From the NCBI GenBank assembly GCA_016869215.1, contig VGEP01000005.1, forward strand, positions 62,001 to 126,000: a DNA stretch of 64,000 bases, written 5' to 3'. A program made the position numbers and the translations under genes. A model generated the notes under the pieces. That model did not search any database, had not been told where the DNA came from, and was given only the letters and a program-made list of their open reading frames with translations. Each line of letters starts with the position of its first letter. Position 1 is the stretch's first letter. This document shows positions 26,601 to 34,862 of this stretch, one piece after another. The stretch comes from Alphaproteobacteria bacterium (lineage in GTDB: Bacteria; Pseudomonadota; Alphaproteobacteria; Rhizobiales; Xanthobacteraceae).

Positions 26601-26761
26601 CCCGGAAGCTGCGTCGTCACCTGGATGGTCGGAAAATCGACCTGCGGCAGCGACGAAACCGGCAGCCAGAAGTAGCCGAGCCAGCCGCCCATCGTGATGG
26701 CGGCCGCGAGCAGCGACGTCGCGATCGGCCGCCGGATGAACGGGGTGGATACGCCCATCAT
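23633..26761 (-). CDS. mdtB: RND multidrug efflux pump subunit (MdtB-like)
   Basis: A second 1042-residue RND antiporter, clearly paralogous to the downstream one. It begins MMGVSTPFIRRPIATSLLAA, has the helix-4 aspartate pair (Asp402-Asp403 in TGFVVDDAIVMIENV) and the GIVKKNAIMMIDFALEAE motif. Both pumps therefore look catalytically competent. The start overlaps the stop of the adaptor gene (ATGA), so adaptor and pump are coupled. The B/C labels follow gene order by analogy with mdtABC; which of the two corresponds to MdtB in function is not proven. Confidence 0.92.
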   Translation of the reverse strand: MMGVSTPFIRRPIATSLLAAAITMGGWLGYFWLPVSSLPQVDFPTIQVTTQLPGASPDTVASLVTAPLERQFGQIPSLSLVTSSSSFGISQITLQFDLNRDIDGAAQDVQSAINAAGSALPRNLPYPPTYAKVNPADSPIITLALTSETISLREMSDLADTLMAQRLAEVSGVGRVSVQGGIRPAVRIQADLARLAAYGIGLEDIRTAIVGANVSGPKGALDGTYQSYTIAANDQLAAAEAYRALVVAYRNNAPVLLRDVAQIVDGLENDKVAATYRGRQAVVIDIQRQPGANVIQTVERLKHELPRLQRAMPVGIELTIVHDRTSTIRASVRDVQFTLVLSVVLVVLVVLAFLRSIRATIIAGVALPLSLIATFGVMWFCGFSLDNLSLMALTIGTGFVVDDAIVMIENVVRHIEDGESPLDAALRGAREIGFTIISLTMSLIAVFIPLLFMTGLVGRMFREFALTLTIAVVVSAIVSLTLTPMMCSRILRHKAETAAGSVSRFFNRAIDGTVEYYRVSLLWVLRHQPATLLVTLGTVFVTLWLYVLVPKGFLPPQDTGMITAVSEAGPEVSFAQMQRLQEQVEVAVRRDPEVVGVVSIVGVSRLNPTPNAGRLAITLRSRDVRKVSAAEIVERLKEAVAPIPGISVYFQPVQDIQISTRVSRAQYQYTLVAAIGSDVLEWSDKLVDRMRADPMLRDVASEAQEGGLRMMVDIDREMAGRLGVSMQAVNDALNSAFGQRQISTIYGQSNQYRVILEAQPRYQRDPNSLSRIYVPGVGGVQVPLSSFAQFEHTTAPLSIARQEQFPSVTISFNLAPGAALSDAVAAISAAERAIGMPTSVTGSYSGDAAEYAKSIAGTPWLVLAAAVAIYIVLGVLYESFIHPLTILSTLPSAGVGALLALILLGYDLSVIALIGIILLMGIVKKNAIMMIDFALEAEHGQGLSPSESIVQAALLRFRPIMMTTLAALFGAIPLAVESGTGSELRNPLGITIIGGLVLSQMLTLYTTPVIYLMMERLKQRVTRRREFVAPLRRPGTASGPAE

Positions 26762-28005
26762 CGCGGCGGACTCGGCGCGGCCTCCGAACGCTGTTGCCTG
26801 CGGTCGCGGCGGCGGTCGCGGCGCGACTCGGCCGGCTCCGCGCTCGGCGGCGTGACGGATTCCGCGTTGGTGACCGTCACCCGGGACCCCTCGGTCAGAC
26901 GCGCGAATCCGGTGGTGACGACGCGCTCGTCGGCCTGCAGGCCCCGCGCGAACACCGACTGGGCCTCGTCTTGAGTCGAAATCGCCACTTGGCGGACGGC
27001 TACGGTGCTGTCCTGTTGCACCACATAGACGAAGGTTCCGCGCGGGCCGCGCTGCACCGCCGCCGTCGGCGCAACGACGACGTTGCGCTGCGTGTCGATG
27101 AGCAAGCGGACATTGACGAACTGTCCCGGCCAGAGCTGGAAATTCTTGTTGGAAAATTCGGCCTTGAGTCTGATCGTGCCGGTCGTCGGATCGACCTGGT
27201 TGTCGACCACCTGCAGCACGCCGCGGTCGACCACCGTGCGGTTGTCGGCGCCAAACGCCTCGACCGGCAGCGGGCCTTGCGCGAAGGCCTTGTTGACCTC
27301 GCCAAGCTGCTGCTGCGGCAGGTTGAACAGGATCGAGATCGGCTGAAGCTGGGTGATGACCACGATGCCCAGGGCGTCGGAGGTGCGCACGATGTTGCCC
27401 TCGTCGACCTGCCGGATGCCGGTGCGCCCGGAGATCGGCGCTCTAACAGTGGTGTACTCGAGGATCGCCTTGGCGTTGTCGATCGCGGCCTGATCGAGCC
27501 GCACCTGCGCCTCAAGCTGCGCGACGGTCGCCTTCTGGGTGTCGAGCTGCTGACGCGCGATCGAGTTGGTCGCGGAAAGCCGCGTGTAACGTTCGAGATC
27601 AATTCGGGCGTTGGCGAGCAGGGCTTCGTCCTGTGCCCTCTTGGCGACCGCCTGATCGTAGGACGCCTGATACGTCGTCGGATCGATCCGCGCGAGCACG
27701 AAACCGCGCTCGACGTCCTGACCTTCCTTGAAGTTGACGCTGACCAGCCGGCCCTCGACCTGTGGGCGGACCGTCACCGTGTTCAGGGCGCGCGTCGTGC
27801 CGACACCGTCGAGATAGACCGGCACGTCGGCGTGGCGGCTCATGGCCGCGATCACCGGAACCGGTCCGTCGGTTTGGAATCCGCGGCCGCCGCGTTGCTG
27901 CTGTTGCTGCGGCGGACGCTGCGACTGCATCCAAACGGCAGCAGCCGCGCCGGTCAGGACGACGGCGACGAGGGTAATCCCGATTACGCGTCGTCCGCTC
28001 GGCAT
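26758..28005 (-). CDS. mdtA: RND efflux periplasmic adaptor (MdtA-like)
   Basis: A 415-residue membrane-fusion protein linking the RND pump to the outer-membrane channel. It has an N-terminal membrane anchor (RRVIGITLVAVVLTGAAAAV), a Gln-rich linker, the lipoyl/barrel halves (VRPQVEGRLVSVNFKEGQDV and YTTVRAPISGRTGIRQVDEG) around a coiled coil, and a disordered Arg-rich C-terminus. The ATG at 28005 is preferred; a TTG eight codons upstream is possible but gives no better ribosome binding site. The intergenic region upstream contains an inverted repeat and a tandem repeat that could be operators. Confidence 0.9.
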   Translation of the reverse strand: MPSGRRVIGITLVAVVLTGAAAAVWMQSQRPPQQQQQRGGRGFQTDGPVPVIAAMSRHADVPVYLDGVGTTRALNTVTVRPQVEGRLVSVNFKEGQDVERGFVLARIDPTTYQASYDQAVAKRAQDEALLANARIDLERYTRLSATNSIARQQLDTQKATVAQLEAQVRLDQAAIDNAKAILEYTTVRAPISGRTGIRQVDEGNIVRTSDALGIVVITQLQPISILFNLPQQQLGEVNKAFAQGPLPVEAFGADNRTVVDRGVLQVVDNQVDPTTGTIRLKAEFSNKNFQLWPGQFVNVRLLIDTQRNVVVAPTAAVQRGPRGTFVYVVQQDSTVAVRQVAISTQDEAQSVFARGLQADERVVTTGFARLTEGSRVTVTNAESVTPPSAEPAESRRDRRRDRRQQRSEAAPSPPR

Positions 28006-28084
28006 TGGGGCCAGCCAAAATCCAGCCAAGAATCAGGCCTCAGACATAAATAACGGCGTGGCCCCCCGTTTCACAGCACATTAC

Positions 28085-28149
28085 GCACATTTCATGTGCC
28101 GGCGGCGGAAGCGACCCGGCCATGATTAATGGGAGGCATGATTAACGGG
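28085..28149. promoter_or_regulatory. inverted and tandem repeats upstream of the efflux adaptor gene
   Basis: GCACAT-TTC-ATGTGC (28085-28099) is a perfect six-base inverted repeat. Next to it CATGATTAATGGG (28121-28133) is repeated with one mismatch at 28137-28149, a 16-base period. Both lie 80-145 bases upstream of the mdtA-like start and are candidate binding sites for a pump regulator. No regulator gene is adjacent. Confidence 0.4.
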
Positions 28150-28184
28150 CGTTCAGCGCGATACCGCACTCTGCAATGCGCCGG

Positions 28185-29660
28185 TCAGGGCCTTGGCTGA
28201 CCTTCCGGTTTGGCCTTCTGCCAGCCGCCGCCGAGCGCCTGAAACAGGCTCACGACCGCCTGCAACCGGGCCAGTCGGGCCTGCGCCAGCGTGTCCTGGG
28301 ACTGAAACAGGGCCAATTGGGTGGTCAGCACGGTGATCAGATCGACCGTGCCTTCGCGCAATCTGGTTTCTGCGATCTCAAACGCACGTCGCGTGCTCGC
28401 GACCACATCGCGCTGCAACGCCTCGCGCCGCGCCGTCTGCTGCACCGCGACCAATGCCCGGTCGACATCGGCAAATCCGTTGACCACCGCCTTGCGATAA
28501 AGCTGCAGCAGTTCGTCCTGCTGGCCGCGGCGGAAATCGAACTCGCCTTTGATCCGCGCACCGTCGAAGATCGGCTGCGTCAGTCCCGCCGCGAGATTGA
28601 AGAACGCCGACTCGGGACGGAACAGCATCTGCAGCGCGCTACTTTGATAACCGCCCTCGCCGGTCAGGCGGATGCTGGGAAAGAACGCGGCGCGCGCGGC
28701 GTGAACGTTGGCGTTGCCTCCCGCAAGCCGCGCTTCCGCATCGCGGATGTCGGGACGCTGCGCAATCAGGTCCGACGGCAGACCGGGCGTCACTGGCGGG
28801 ATCGCGATCCGGTCCATGCTCGCGCCGCGAATGGCGACGCGCTCGGGCGGCCGCCCGACCAGCACCGCGAGCGTGGCGATGTTCTGGCGCACAGCCTGTT
28901 CCAGGGGCGGAATGCTGGCACGCTGGCTGTTGACCACACTCTCCTGCTGCGCGGTATCGAGCGCCGAGGCGGTGCCGGCCTCGAACCGCTCCTGGACCAG
29001 GCGATACACGCGGGTCGCGGCTTCGAGGTTGCCGCGCGCGATGCGCAGCTGGTCGCGCGCGGCAAGAACCTGGAAATACGAGTTGGCGACAGTGACGACG
29101 GTGGTCAGCGCCACCACCTCACGGTCGAACCGCGTCGCGACCGCATTCTGCTCGGCAGCGCGCATCAGCGCGCGGTTCTTGCCCCAGAAATCGATCTCGT
29201 AGCTCGCGCTCAGCGACGTGCTGTAGCTGTCGCGCTCCGAGGGGCCGGTGGACACGGTCCCCGACGTCCCGGTAGTCCGCGACGCCCGTGAGCGCGTGAC
29301 GCTGCCGCTCAGATCGATCGCAGGCAGCAGCGGAGCGCCCGCGACGCGTGATTGCGCGTCGGCCTGGACGATGCGGGCCACCGCGACTGCGACGTCGAAA
29401 TTGGAGGTCAGCGACTCCTCGATCAGATCGGTCAGTTCCTTGGACCGAAATCCGCGCCACCAGACGACCGAGGGCAAGGCAGCGCTGTGGTTGAGCGGCG
29501 CTTCGCGATAGGTCTTGGGAACGTCCAGCGCGGCTGTGACCTGCTCCCAGTTCACGAAGCAGCCGCCGAGCGGCAACGCCAGGATTCCGGCAAGCGACGC
29601 CGCGCCGAACCTGCGGACGCCACTGCGCAATACCCGACCCTGCGACTCCCGCGGACGCAT
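28185..29660 (-). CDS. NodT/OprM-type outer-membrane efflux lipoprotein
   Basis: A 491-residue outer-membrane factor of the TolC superfamily. The N-terminus MRPRESQGRV is followed by a hydrophobic signal ending in the lipobox LPLGGC, so the mature protein is lipid-anchored. Two repeats of the outer-membrane-efflux domain follow; typical segments are VVWWRGFRSKELTDLIEESL, PDIRDAEARLAGGNANVHAA and RAAFFPSIRLTGEGGY. The ATG at 29660 is preferred over a TTG nine codons upstream. It precedes the adaptor gene by 180 bases and completes the tripartite pump. Confidence 0.9.
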   Translation of the reverse strand: MRPRESQGRVLRSGVRRFGAASLAGILALPLGGCFVNWEQVTAALDVPKTYREAPLNHSAALPSVVWWRGFRSKELTDLIEESLTSNFDVAVAVARIVQADAQSRVAGAPLLPAIDLSGSVTRSRASRTTGTSGTVSTGPSERDSYSTSLSASYEIDFWGKNRALMRAAEQNAVATRFDREVVALTTVVTVANSYFQVLAARDQLRIARGNLEAATRVYRLVQERFEAGTASALDTAQQESVVNSQRASIPPLEQAVRQNIATLAVLVGRPPERVAIRGASMDRIAIPPVTPGLPSDLIAQRPDIRDAEARLAGGNANVHAARAAFFPSIRLTGEGGYQSSALQMLFRPESAFFNLAAGLTQPIFDGARIKGEFDFRRGQQDELLQLYRKAVVNGFADVDRALVAVQQTARREALQRDVVASTRRAFEIAETRLREGTVDLITVLTTQLALFQSQDTLAQARLARLQAVVSLFQALGGGWQKAKPEGQPRP

Positions 29661-29790
29661 ACCGACAGCCTGACTTGAACGAGACAACGCCCCGGCGATG
29701 CAACGCGGCCGGTCGACAAGCCAAGGCTATCAATCGTCCGCGAGGCGCCCAATCGAATTAGCGCGGCGCGGGCCGCCCTGTGGATATGTT

Positions 29791-29825
29791 TGCGGCGGCA
29801 AGGCCGGAACCGGCCTGCCGCCGCA
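29791..29825. terminator. long GC-rich hairpin downstream of the binding-protein gene
   Basis: TGCGGCGGC-A-AGGCCGG pairs with CCGGCCT-GCCGCCGCA around an AA loop: 16 base pairs with one bulge. It lies 41 bases after the stop of the minus-strand binding-protein gene and before the outer-membrane-factor gene. A T-run is missing, so termination is inferred only. Confidence 0.5.
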
Positions 29826-29865
29826 TCGCAAATCGCAATGTCAAGCCGCGGAAGCCGGGCGGAGC

Positions 29866-30831
29866 CTATTTGGACGGCTTGTAGACGATGTCGAACAGGC
29901 CGGCCATGTCCTTGGGCGTCTTCGGCGACGGCAGGAACTTGAAGTCGAGCGCGTCCTTGAGCGAGCGCTCCAGATCCCGGATTTCGCCAAGCTGCACAGC
30001 GGACTTCGGATAGAACTCGTCCACCGCCTTTTTGGCGATGTCGCGCGGAACCTTCATGTTGCGCGCGAAAATCTCGATCGCCTGCGGGTTGGTATAGGCC
30101 CAGTCGATCGACTTCTCGACGACCTGCATGAACTTCTGGATCGTGGCCCGCTTGGTCTTGAGCGAGTTCACGTTGGCGAGGTTCACGCGGATGGTCTGGT
30201 TCTGCAACTCGGTCGCCTCGCGCGAGCGCGCGACGATGCGAAGTTTGCCGTCGTTGACCTCCTGAAGCCGGAACGGCACCACCGACCAGCCGATGTCGAT
30301 CTGCCCTGTCATGGTCTGGGTGTAGGTCGAGGGCACGCCGCCGGTCGGCGTCGGCTTGGCTTTGGAGCCGGCCTGGCGCAGCAACGTCAGCAGAATCAGG
30401 TGGGACGACGAGCCGGGCGACGAGAACGCGATGGTCTTGCCGTCGGCGTCCTTGAGGCTCTTGATCGGGCTGTCGGCCTTGACCCACCAGAACAGCTCGT
30501 GCGCGCCGGTCATCTCGGCGGAGATGATCCGGTAGGGCGTCGCGTCGCCGCCTTTGGCATAGGTGCCGAGCGCGCCGAGAATGCCGTTCGACATGGCGAT
30601 GTCGACGCTGCCCGACACGACGGTGGCGACGGTCTGGGCACCGCCCTCGGTGTAGAACACCTCGATCTCAAGCCCGGCCTGCTTGAAGAAGCCCGCGGCC
30701 TGGCCGAACTCGATCCAGGAACTGTCCCAGAAGCCCCGCTGCGGGACGGCGACCTTGAGCTTTTCCTGTGCGAGCGCGGTGCTGGTTGCACCGATCGCGA
30801 GCGCAATCGCGGCCATGATCAAACGACGCAT
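29866..30831 (-). CDS. ABC transporter substrate-binding protein (NMT1/TauA type), secreted
   Basis: A 321-residue periplasmic binding protein with a clear signal peptide (MRRLIMAAIALAIGATSTAL, then AQ). The mature part begins KLKVAVPQRGFWDSSWIEFG and has the usual GFFKQAGLEIEVFYTEGGAQ and GSVDIAMSNG segments of the nitrate/sulfonate/taurine type group. The ATG at 30831 follows an AGGA ribosome binding site. No permease or ATPase gene is adjacent; the only ABC permease/ATPase set in the window is 26 kb away and has no binding protein of its own. Downstream of it a GC hairpin may end the transcript. It lies behind a fumarylacetoacetate-hydrolase-family gene on the same strand. Confidence 0.88.
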   Translation of the reverse strand: MRRLIMAAIALAIGATSTALAQEKLKVAVPQRGFWDSSWIEFGQAAGFFKQAGLEIEVFYTEGGAQTVATVVSGSVDIAMSNGILGALGTYAKGGDATPYRIISAEMTGAHELFWWVKADSPIKSLKDADGKTIAFSSPGSSSHLILLTLLRQAGSKAKPTPTGGVPSTYTQTMTGQIDIGWSVVPFRLQEVNDGKLRIVARSREATELQNQTIRVNLANVNSLKTKRATIQKFMQVVEKSIDWAYTNPQAIEIFARNMKVPRDIAKKAVDEFYPKSAVQLGEIRDLERSLKDALDFKFLPSPKTPKDMAGLFDIVYKPSK

Positions 30832-30966
30832 TGCATTCCTCCCAAGACCTTGTCGGACCAAGTCGTTGCCGGACGGTTGGCTTTGATGGGCAATCTTGCC
30901 CCGGCCCGCCAAGCGAAACAATCGCCCGGCGGGCGGCGGAGCCATGCATCGTTCGAAGGGACAGGC

Positions 30967-31800
30967 CTAGACCGCTTCGTCGACGATCGTCGCGCGCAGC
31001 GTGCCGATGCTTGTGATCTCGACTTCCAGCACATCGCCGGGCTTCATCCAGAGCGGCGGCTTGCGGCCATGGCCAACGCCCTCCGGCGTGCCGGTGGCGA
31101 CAATGTCGCCGGGATGCAGCTCGGTGAAGTCGGAGCAGAAGCTGACGATCTGTTGGCAGGAGTAGATCAGCTTGTCGGTGCCGGAGTGCTGCACCACCTG
31201 GCCGTTGAGCCGCGTCGTCAGCGTCAGCTTGCCGGGATCGGGGATTTCGTCCGACGTCACCATCCAGGGCCCGAGCGGTCCGGTGCCGGGCCAGTTCTTG
31301 CCCGACGTCACGGAGAATTTCTGATAATCGCGCACGCTGCCGTCGACGAAGATCGTGTAACCGGCGACGTGGTCGAGCGCGCGCTCCATCGGGATGTGCC
31401 GGCCGCCCTTGCCGATCACCATCGTCAATTCGCCCTCGTAGTCGAAGTGGTCCGACAGCTTCGGGCGGATCATCTGCCCGCCATGGCCGACCAGCGTGTC
31501 GGTGAAGCGGATGAACATGCTCGGCTGCTTGGGCAGATCGCGCCCGACTTCGGCGGCATGGTCGCGGTAGTTGACGCCCGCGCAGAGAATTTTGCGCGGA
31601 TTGGGGATGACCGGAAGGAAGCGGATGTCCGACAGCTTGCGGTCGGGCGAAGCCGACGCCGCACGCTTTCGCATGTCGTCGAGCGCCCCCGCCTCGAGCG
31701 CGTCGCGCAGCGAGGCATGTCCGCTCATCGTGACGACGCCGTCGCCGACCACGGCGCCGTAGCACTCCCTGCCGCCGGCGATGTAGCTTGCGAGTTTCAT
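30967..31800 (-). CDS. fumarylacetoacetate hydrolase family protein
   Basis: A 277-residue FAH-fold enzyme. The family core is ILCAGVNYRDHAAEVG, FDYEGELTMVIG (metal-binding acidic residues), GYTIFVDGSVRDYQ and the C-terminal GDIVATGTPEGVGHG. The family hydrolyses or decarboxylates beta-keto and 2-oxo acids from aromatic degradation (for example 2-oxo-hept-3-ene-dioate hydratase, acylpyruvate hydrolase). Cytoplasmic. Sixteen bases separate it from the upstream dihydroxyphthalate-decarboxylase-like gene on the same strand, so they are probably cotranscribed in an aromatic acid pathway. Confidence 0.9.
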   Translation of the reverse strand: MKLASYIAGGRECYGAVVGDGVVTMSGHASLRDALEAGALDDMRKRAASASPDRKLSDIRFLPVIPNPRKILCAGVNYRDHAAEVGRDLPKQPSMFIRFTDTLVGHGGQMIRPKLSDHFDYEGELTMVIGKGGRHIPMERALDHVAGYTIFVDGSVRDYQKFSVTSGKNWPGTGPLGPWMVTSDEIPDPGKLTLTTRLNGQVVQHSGTDKLIYSCQQIVSFCSDFTELHPGDIVATGTPEGVGHGRKPPLWMKPGDVLEVEITSIGTLRATIVDEAV

Positions 31801-31816
31801 GGCCGCACGCTCCCTA

Positions 31817-32791
31817 CTATCGAACCGGCACGAACAGGTCGTCGACCTTCGGCGCCTTCGCGATCACGCCCTGTTCGGCGAGATAGCGCACCAGCGCCTC
31901 CAAGGTCGGCCGGTTCGGCTCGACGCCGTAGGGCCAGGGGTCGCCGCCGAACACCGCATCGATCTCGTCGAGCTCCGCCAGCATCCACGGCAGCGTATGG
32001 CGCAGCGTGCCGCGGTATCTCATCTTCTCCAGCGCAATGTCCTTGGCGCGGTCGCAGGCGCGGTAGAGGCTCTGAGCCACAAACGGATGGCGCTCGTGCA
32101 CGTCCTTGCGGATCACCACCGTGTGCATGATCGGGAAAATCTTGGTGCGTCGGTAATAGTCCATCTCGGCGGCGCGGTAGTCCGGATAAAGCCGCACCAC
32201 GTCCGGGTTGCGCCCGAACGCGCTCGGCACGCCGGTTCCGACGATGGCGTGCAACTCGCCCTCCTCCAGCAGCGTGCTGAGCGACTTGCCGGACTTGTTG
32301 GCGCCGACCGACAGCTTCTTCGCCGTCGGCAGGATGGTCGGATTGCCGTGGGGCTTTGCGCTGTTGATGTCGCCCTCGACCCATTCGCACTGCGAGAAGT
32401 CGATGCCGAACTCGTCACTGAGCAGTCCGCGGATGAAGATCGCGGCGGTCATGGTGTAAACCGGCACGCCGATGCGCTTGCCCTGCAAATCCTTCGGGCT
32501 CTTGACGTGCTTGCGGTTGACGAAGATGAAACCGTGCCGGAACACGCGCGACGCAAACACCGGGATCGCGACGAACGGGCACTCGTTGGCCACGTAGCGC
32601 GAGATGTATTCCGACGACGAGAACTCTGCGGCGTCGTACGCCTGCGAGGCCGCCATGCGGTCGAAGATGTGGCGCGGGTTGTCCTCGACGATGAACTTCA
32701 GATCGGCGCCCTCCACCGGCACCTCGCCGGTGTAGAGGGCCAGCATGCGGTCGTAGAGCCCGCAGGCGAAGGTCAGCGGCACGTTCGGCAT
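31817..32791 (-). CDS. 4,5-dihydroxyphthalate decarboxylase-like / type-2 binding-protein fold
   Basis: A 324-residue protein that begins MPNVPLTFACGLYDRMLAL with no signal peptide. The sequence (VEGADLKFIVEDNPRHIFDR, EFSSSEYISRYV, FHRHGF-like RVFRHGFIFVNRKHVKSPKD, LQGKRIGVPVYTMTAAIF) matches the group of binding-protein-fold proteins that includes 4,5-dihydroxyphthalate decarboxylase. It may decarboxylate an aromatic acid in the cytoplasm, but many relatives are simply annotated as ABC binding proteins. The start at 32791 has a GGAG ribosome binding site; a longer reading frame upstream overlaps the divergent glutathione transferase gene antisense and is not credible. Confidence 0.8.
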   Translation of the reverse strand: MPNVPLTFACGLYDRMLALYTGEVPVEGADLKFIVEDNPRHIFDRMAASQAYDAAEFSSSEYISRYVANECPFVAIPVFASRVFRHGFIFVNRKHVKSPKDLQGKRIGVPVYTMTAAIFIRGLLSDEFGIDFSQCEWVEGDINSAKPHGNPTILPTAKKLSVGANKSGKSLSTLLEEGELHAIVGTGVPSAFGRNPDVVRLYPDYRAAEMDYYRRTKIFPIMHTVVIRKDVHERHPFVAQSLYRACDRAKDIALEKMRYRGTLRHTLPWMLAELDEIDAVFGGDPWPYGVEPNRPTLEALVRYLAEQGVIAKAPKVDDLFVPVR

Positions 32792-32980
32792 GTCCCGGAC
32801 TCCAACTCGGCAACGCGCGCCGAAGGTCCGGCCGCGAACGACCGCCAGTGTAACAGGGCTGCAGCGCGCGGACAGCGGGGCCAAAAGGCGGCGGCCGGGC
32901 TTGTACCACGCGCGGAGTGGCGCAAAATCCGGCCGGGAAATCGTTCCCGAAGAGGTCACCGTCGAGCTGAAGGCATGGCC

Positions 32981-33775
32981 ATGGCGCTTGCGCTCTATCA
33001 CAACGACATGTCGAGCTGCGCACAGAAGGTGCGCCTCGTGCTGCACGAGAAGGGCCTGGACTGGGAGAGCCGCCATCTCGACCTGCGCGCCGGCGAGCAC
33101 CAGCAGGACTGGTACGTCAAGCTCAACCCGCGCGCAGTGGTGCCGACGCTGATCGACGGCGATACGGTCGTTCCGGAATCGAACGTCATCAACGAGTATC
33201 TCGATGAGCGCTTTCCCGATCCTCCGCTCAAGCCCGCCGACGCGTTCGGCCGCGCCAGGATGCGGCTCTGGACCAAGCAGCTCGACGAGGGCGTGCACGA
33301 CGCAGGCATCGCGGTGCTGAGCTTCGCAGTCGCGTTCCGGCACCAGTATATCGCCAAAGGCGAATCCGGAGCTGCGATGCTGGAAAGCATCCCCGACCCG
33401 TTCAAGCGCGAGCGGCGGCGCGACGTGATCGAGAAGGGTCTCGACTCCGAGCACTTCCGGATGGCGATCGAGCGCCTGCTCCATCTCTACCGCGACATGG
33501 ACCGTGCACTTGCCGACCGCCCTTGGCTCGCGGGCGAGCGCTACAGCATCGCCGACGCGGCGTTCACGCCGTATGTCGTCCGCCTCGATCATCTCGACGT
33601 GATGGGCCTGCTCGATTCGACACCGCGGGTCGCTGGCTGGTACCGGCGGATTCAGGCGCGGCCGAGCTTCGCTCACGCGATCGTGCGCTGGGAGAACACC
33701 TCTTACCTCGAACTGATGAAGCGCCAGGGCCGCGAAAACTGGTCCAAGATCAAAGGCATCGCAGACGCGCTTTGA
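32981..33775 (+). CDS. glutathione S-transferase family protein
   Basis: A 264-residue glutathione transferase. The N-terminal thioredoxin-like domain (ALALYHNDMSSCAQKVRLVL, with the active-site Ser/Cys region SSCAQ) contains the glutathione-binding NPRAVVPTLIDGDTVVPES; the helical C-terminal domain ends WYRRIQARPSFAHAI, and RPWLAGERYSIADAAFTPYV is the usual N-capping segment. Many such proteins act in aromatic degradation (ether cleavage, dehalogenation, isomerisation) or detoxification. Two in-frame ATGs lie six bases apart; 32981 has the better spacing from GAAGG. Divergent from the decarboxylase-like gene. Confidence 0.9.
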   Translation: MALALYHNDMSSCAQKVRLVLHEKGLDWESRHLDLRAGEHQQDWYVKLNPRAVVPTLIDGDTVVPESNVINEYLDERFPDPPLKPADAFGRARMRLWTKQLDEGVHDAGIAVLSFAVAFRHQYIAKGESGAAMLESIPDPFKRERRRDVIEKGLDSEHFRMAIERLLHLYRDMDRALADRPWLAGERYSIADAAFTPYVVRLDHLDVMGLLDSTPRVAGWYRRIQARPSFAHAIVRWENTSYLELMKRQGRENWSKIKGIADAL

Positions 33776-33920
33776 ACTTGTTCACATCCATCCACAGCAA
33801 TTCACAGAATAGAGCGACCTATCGCGATACCGCAGCGAACAATTAATCGGTTGTCGCATTGATGCCGCATAGAGGCGGAATACCCGCCTCGAAAGCGGGG
33901 GCCCGAAGCAGGAGCCCAAC

Positions 33921-34175
33921 ATGGACGGGTCGAACAGCAGGTCGAACTACTACGTCGTCTATGACGGCGACTGGAAGATCCAGTGCGACGGCGAGAATTC
34001 CGATCCCTATCGCCGCCGGCAGGACGCTTTCAAGGACGCGGTGGCGCTGGCCCACCTCGACGTGCGGAACGGGCGCGAAGCCCACGTCATCGTGCAGTGC
34101 GAAGACGACCTGTTCCGGCCGCAATGGGATTCCCGGCGCGATACCTATCCGCCGCCGCTGGTCCCGGAAGACTGA
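33921..34175 (+). CDS. small soluble protein, unknown (DUF2188-like)
   Basis: An 84-residue protein starting MDGSNSRSNYYVVYDGDWKI after an AGGAG ribosome binding site. The strand-helix-strand pattern, with YYVV..DGDWKIQCDGE, a basic helix (RRRQDAFKDAVALAH) and AHVIVQCEDD, resembles the short DUF2188-type proteins that are common and unexplained in Rhizobiales. It is rich in aspartate and has no signal peptide. Codon use is normal for the window. Family assignment is tentative. Confidence 0.65.
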   Translation: MDGSNSRSNYYVVYDGDWKIQCDGENSDPYRRRQDAFKDAVALAHLDVRNGREAHVIVQCEDDLFRPQWDSRRDTYPPPLVPED

Positions 34176-34284
34176 GGCGCCCTCGGCCGCGGACGCTGGC
34201 GCACGCCGGAAGTCCCCAGACGGGGCTGGCGCGGGGATTCCAATTGTCTAGTATGTGGCGCAACGCAAAAAAGGCGTTCGCCGC

Positions 34285-34710
34285 ATGGCCCTGTCATCTC
34301 AATCGACTGCTGCGAGGCCGGTTCGGCCGACCCGCCATAGTCCACGGGTTCTGATCGTCGAGGACGAGCTTCTGGTCGCCTGGCACCTTGAATCGCTGGC
34401 GCGCGAACAGAAGTTCGAGGTCTGCGGTCTGGTGCCGGATGGCGACGGCGCCATCGAGCAGGCGGCGGACCTGGATGTCGACCTGGTCCTGATGGACATC
34501 CGCCTCGCCGGGCGTATGGACGGCATCGAGGCCGCGCGCCGCATCCGCGAGCAGCGCGACACGCCGATCGTCTTCATCACGGCGCATGGCGACGCCGCGA
34601 CCCGCGCGCGCATCGAGCGGGTGCTTCCGGGAACGCCGGTGCTCTCCAAGCCGATCACCGGCGAACGGCTCAAGGAAGCGATCGCCGCGGCGAACAAGAA
34701 GGCAAGTTAA
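34285..34710 (+). CDS. stand-alone response regulator receiver domain
   Basis: A CheY-like protein of 141 residues with only a receiver domain. The acidic pocket is in VLIVEDELL (Glu26-Asp27), the phosphoacceptor is Asp71 in LVLMDIRLAG, the conserved Thr99 is in FITAHGD and the lysine is Lys122 in LSKPI. No output domain, so it acts by protein contact or as a phosphotransfer step. The ATG at 34285 is chosen; a GTG ten codons upstream is also open. No histidine kinase is next to it. A basic leader of about 20 residues (TAARPVRPTRHSP) precedes the domain. It might be connected with the copper-type cluster downstream, but there is no direct evidence. Confidence 0.9.
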   Translation: MALSSQSTAARPVRPTRHSPRVLIVEDELLVAWHLESLAREQKFEVCGLVPDGDGAIEQAADLDVDLVLMDIRLAGRMDGIEAARRIREQRDTPIVFITAHGDAATRARIERVLPGTPVLSKPITGERLKEAIAAANKKAS

Positions 34711-34862
34711 AAGGGTCGTCGCCGCCTTCTGGCGCGCCAAAGAACGGCAATTCATGCGTCAGTTTCCGAAATTCGGGCGGCGGCCGCCTTTGACGTAAGT
34801 CAATTCGACGATGGTCGTTTAGTGATTAGCATTGCAGCGTCCATCACCATGAGCAGGGCCCG

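Noticed and set aside
20458..26974. Very long open frames on the plus strand opposite the two RND pump genes
   Set aside because: They are antisense shadows of GC-rich coding sequence: composition is dominated by Arg, His, Asp and Gln with no domain, and the minus-strand proteins have full family motifs.
31799..32980. Extension of the glutathione transferase frame far upstream on the plus strand
   Set aside because: The upstream part runs antisense over the dihydroxyphthalate-decarboxylase-like gene and has no glutathione-transferase similarity; the real N-terminus starts near 32981.
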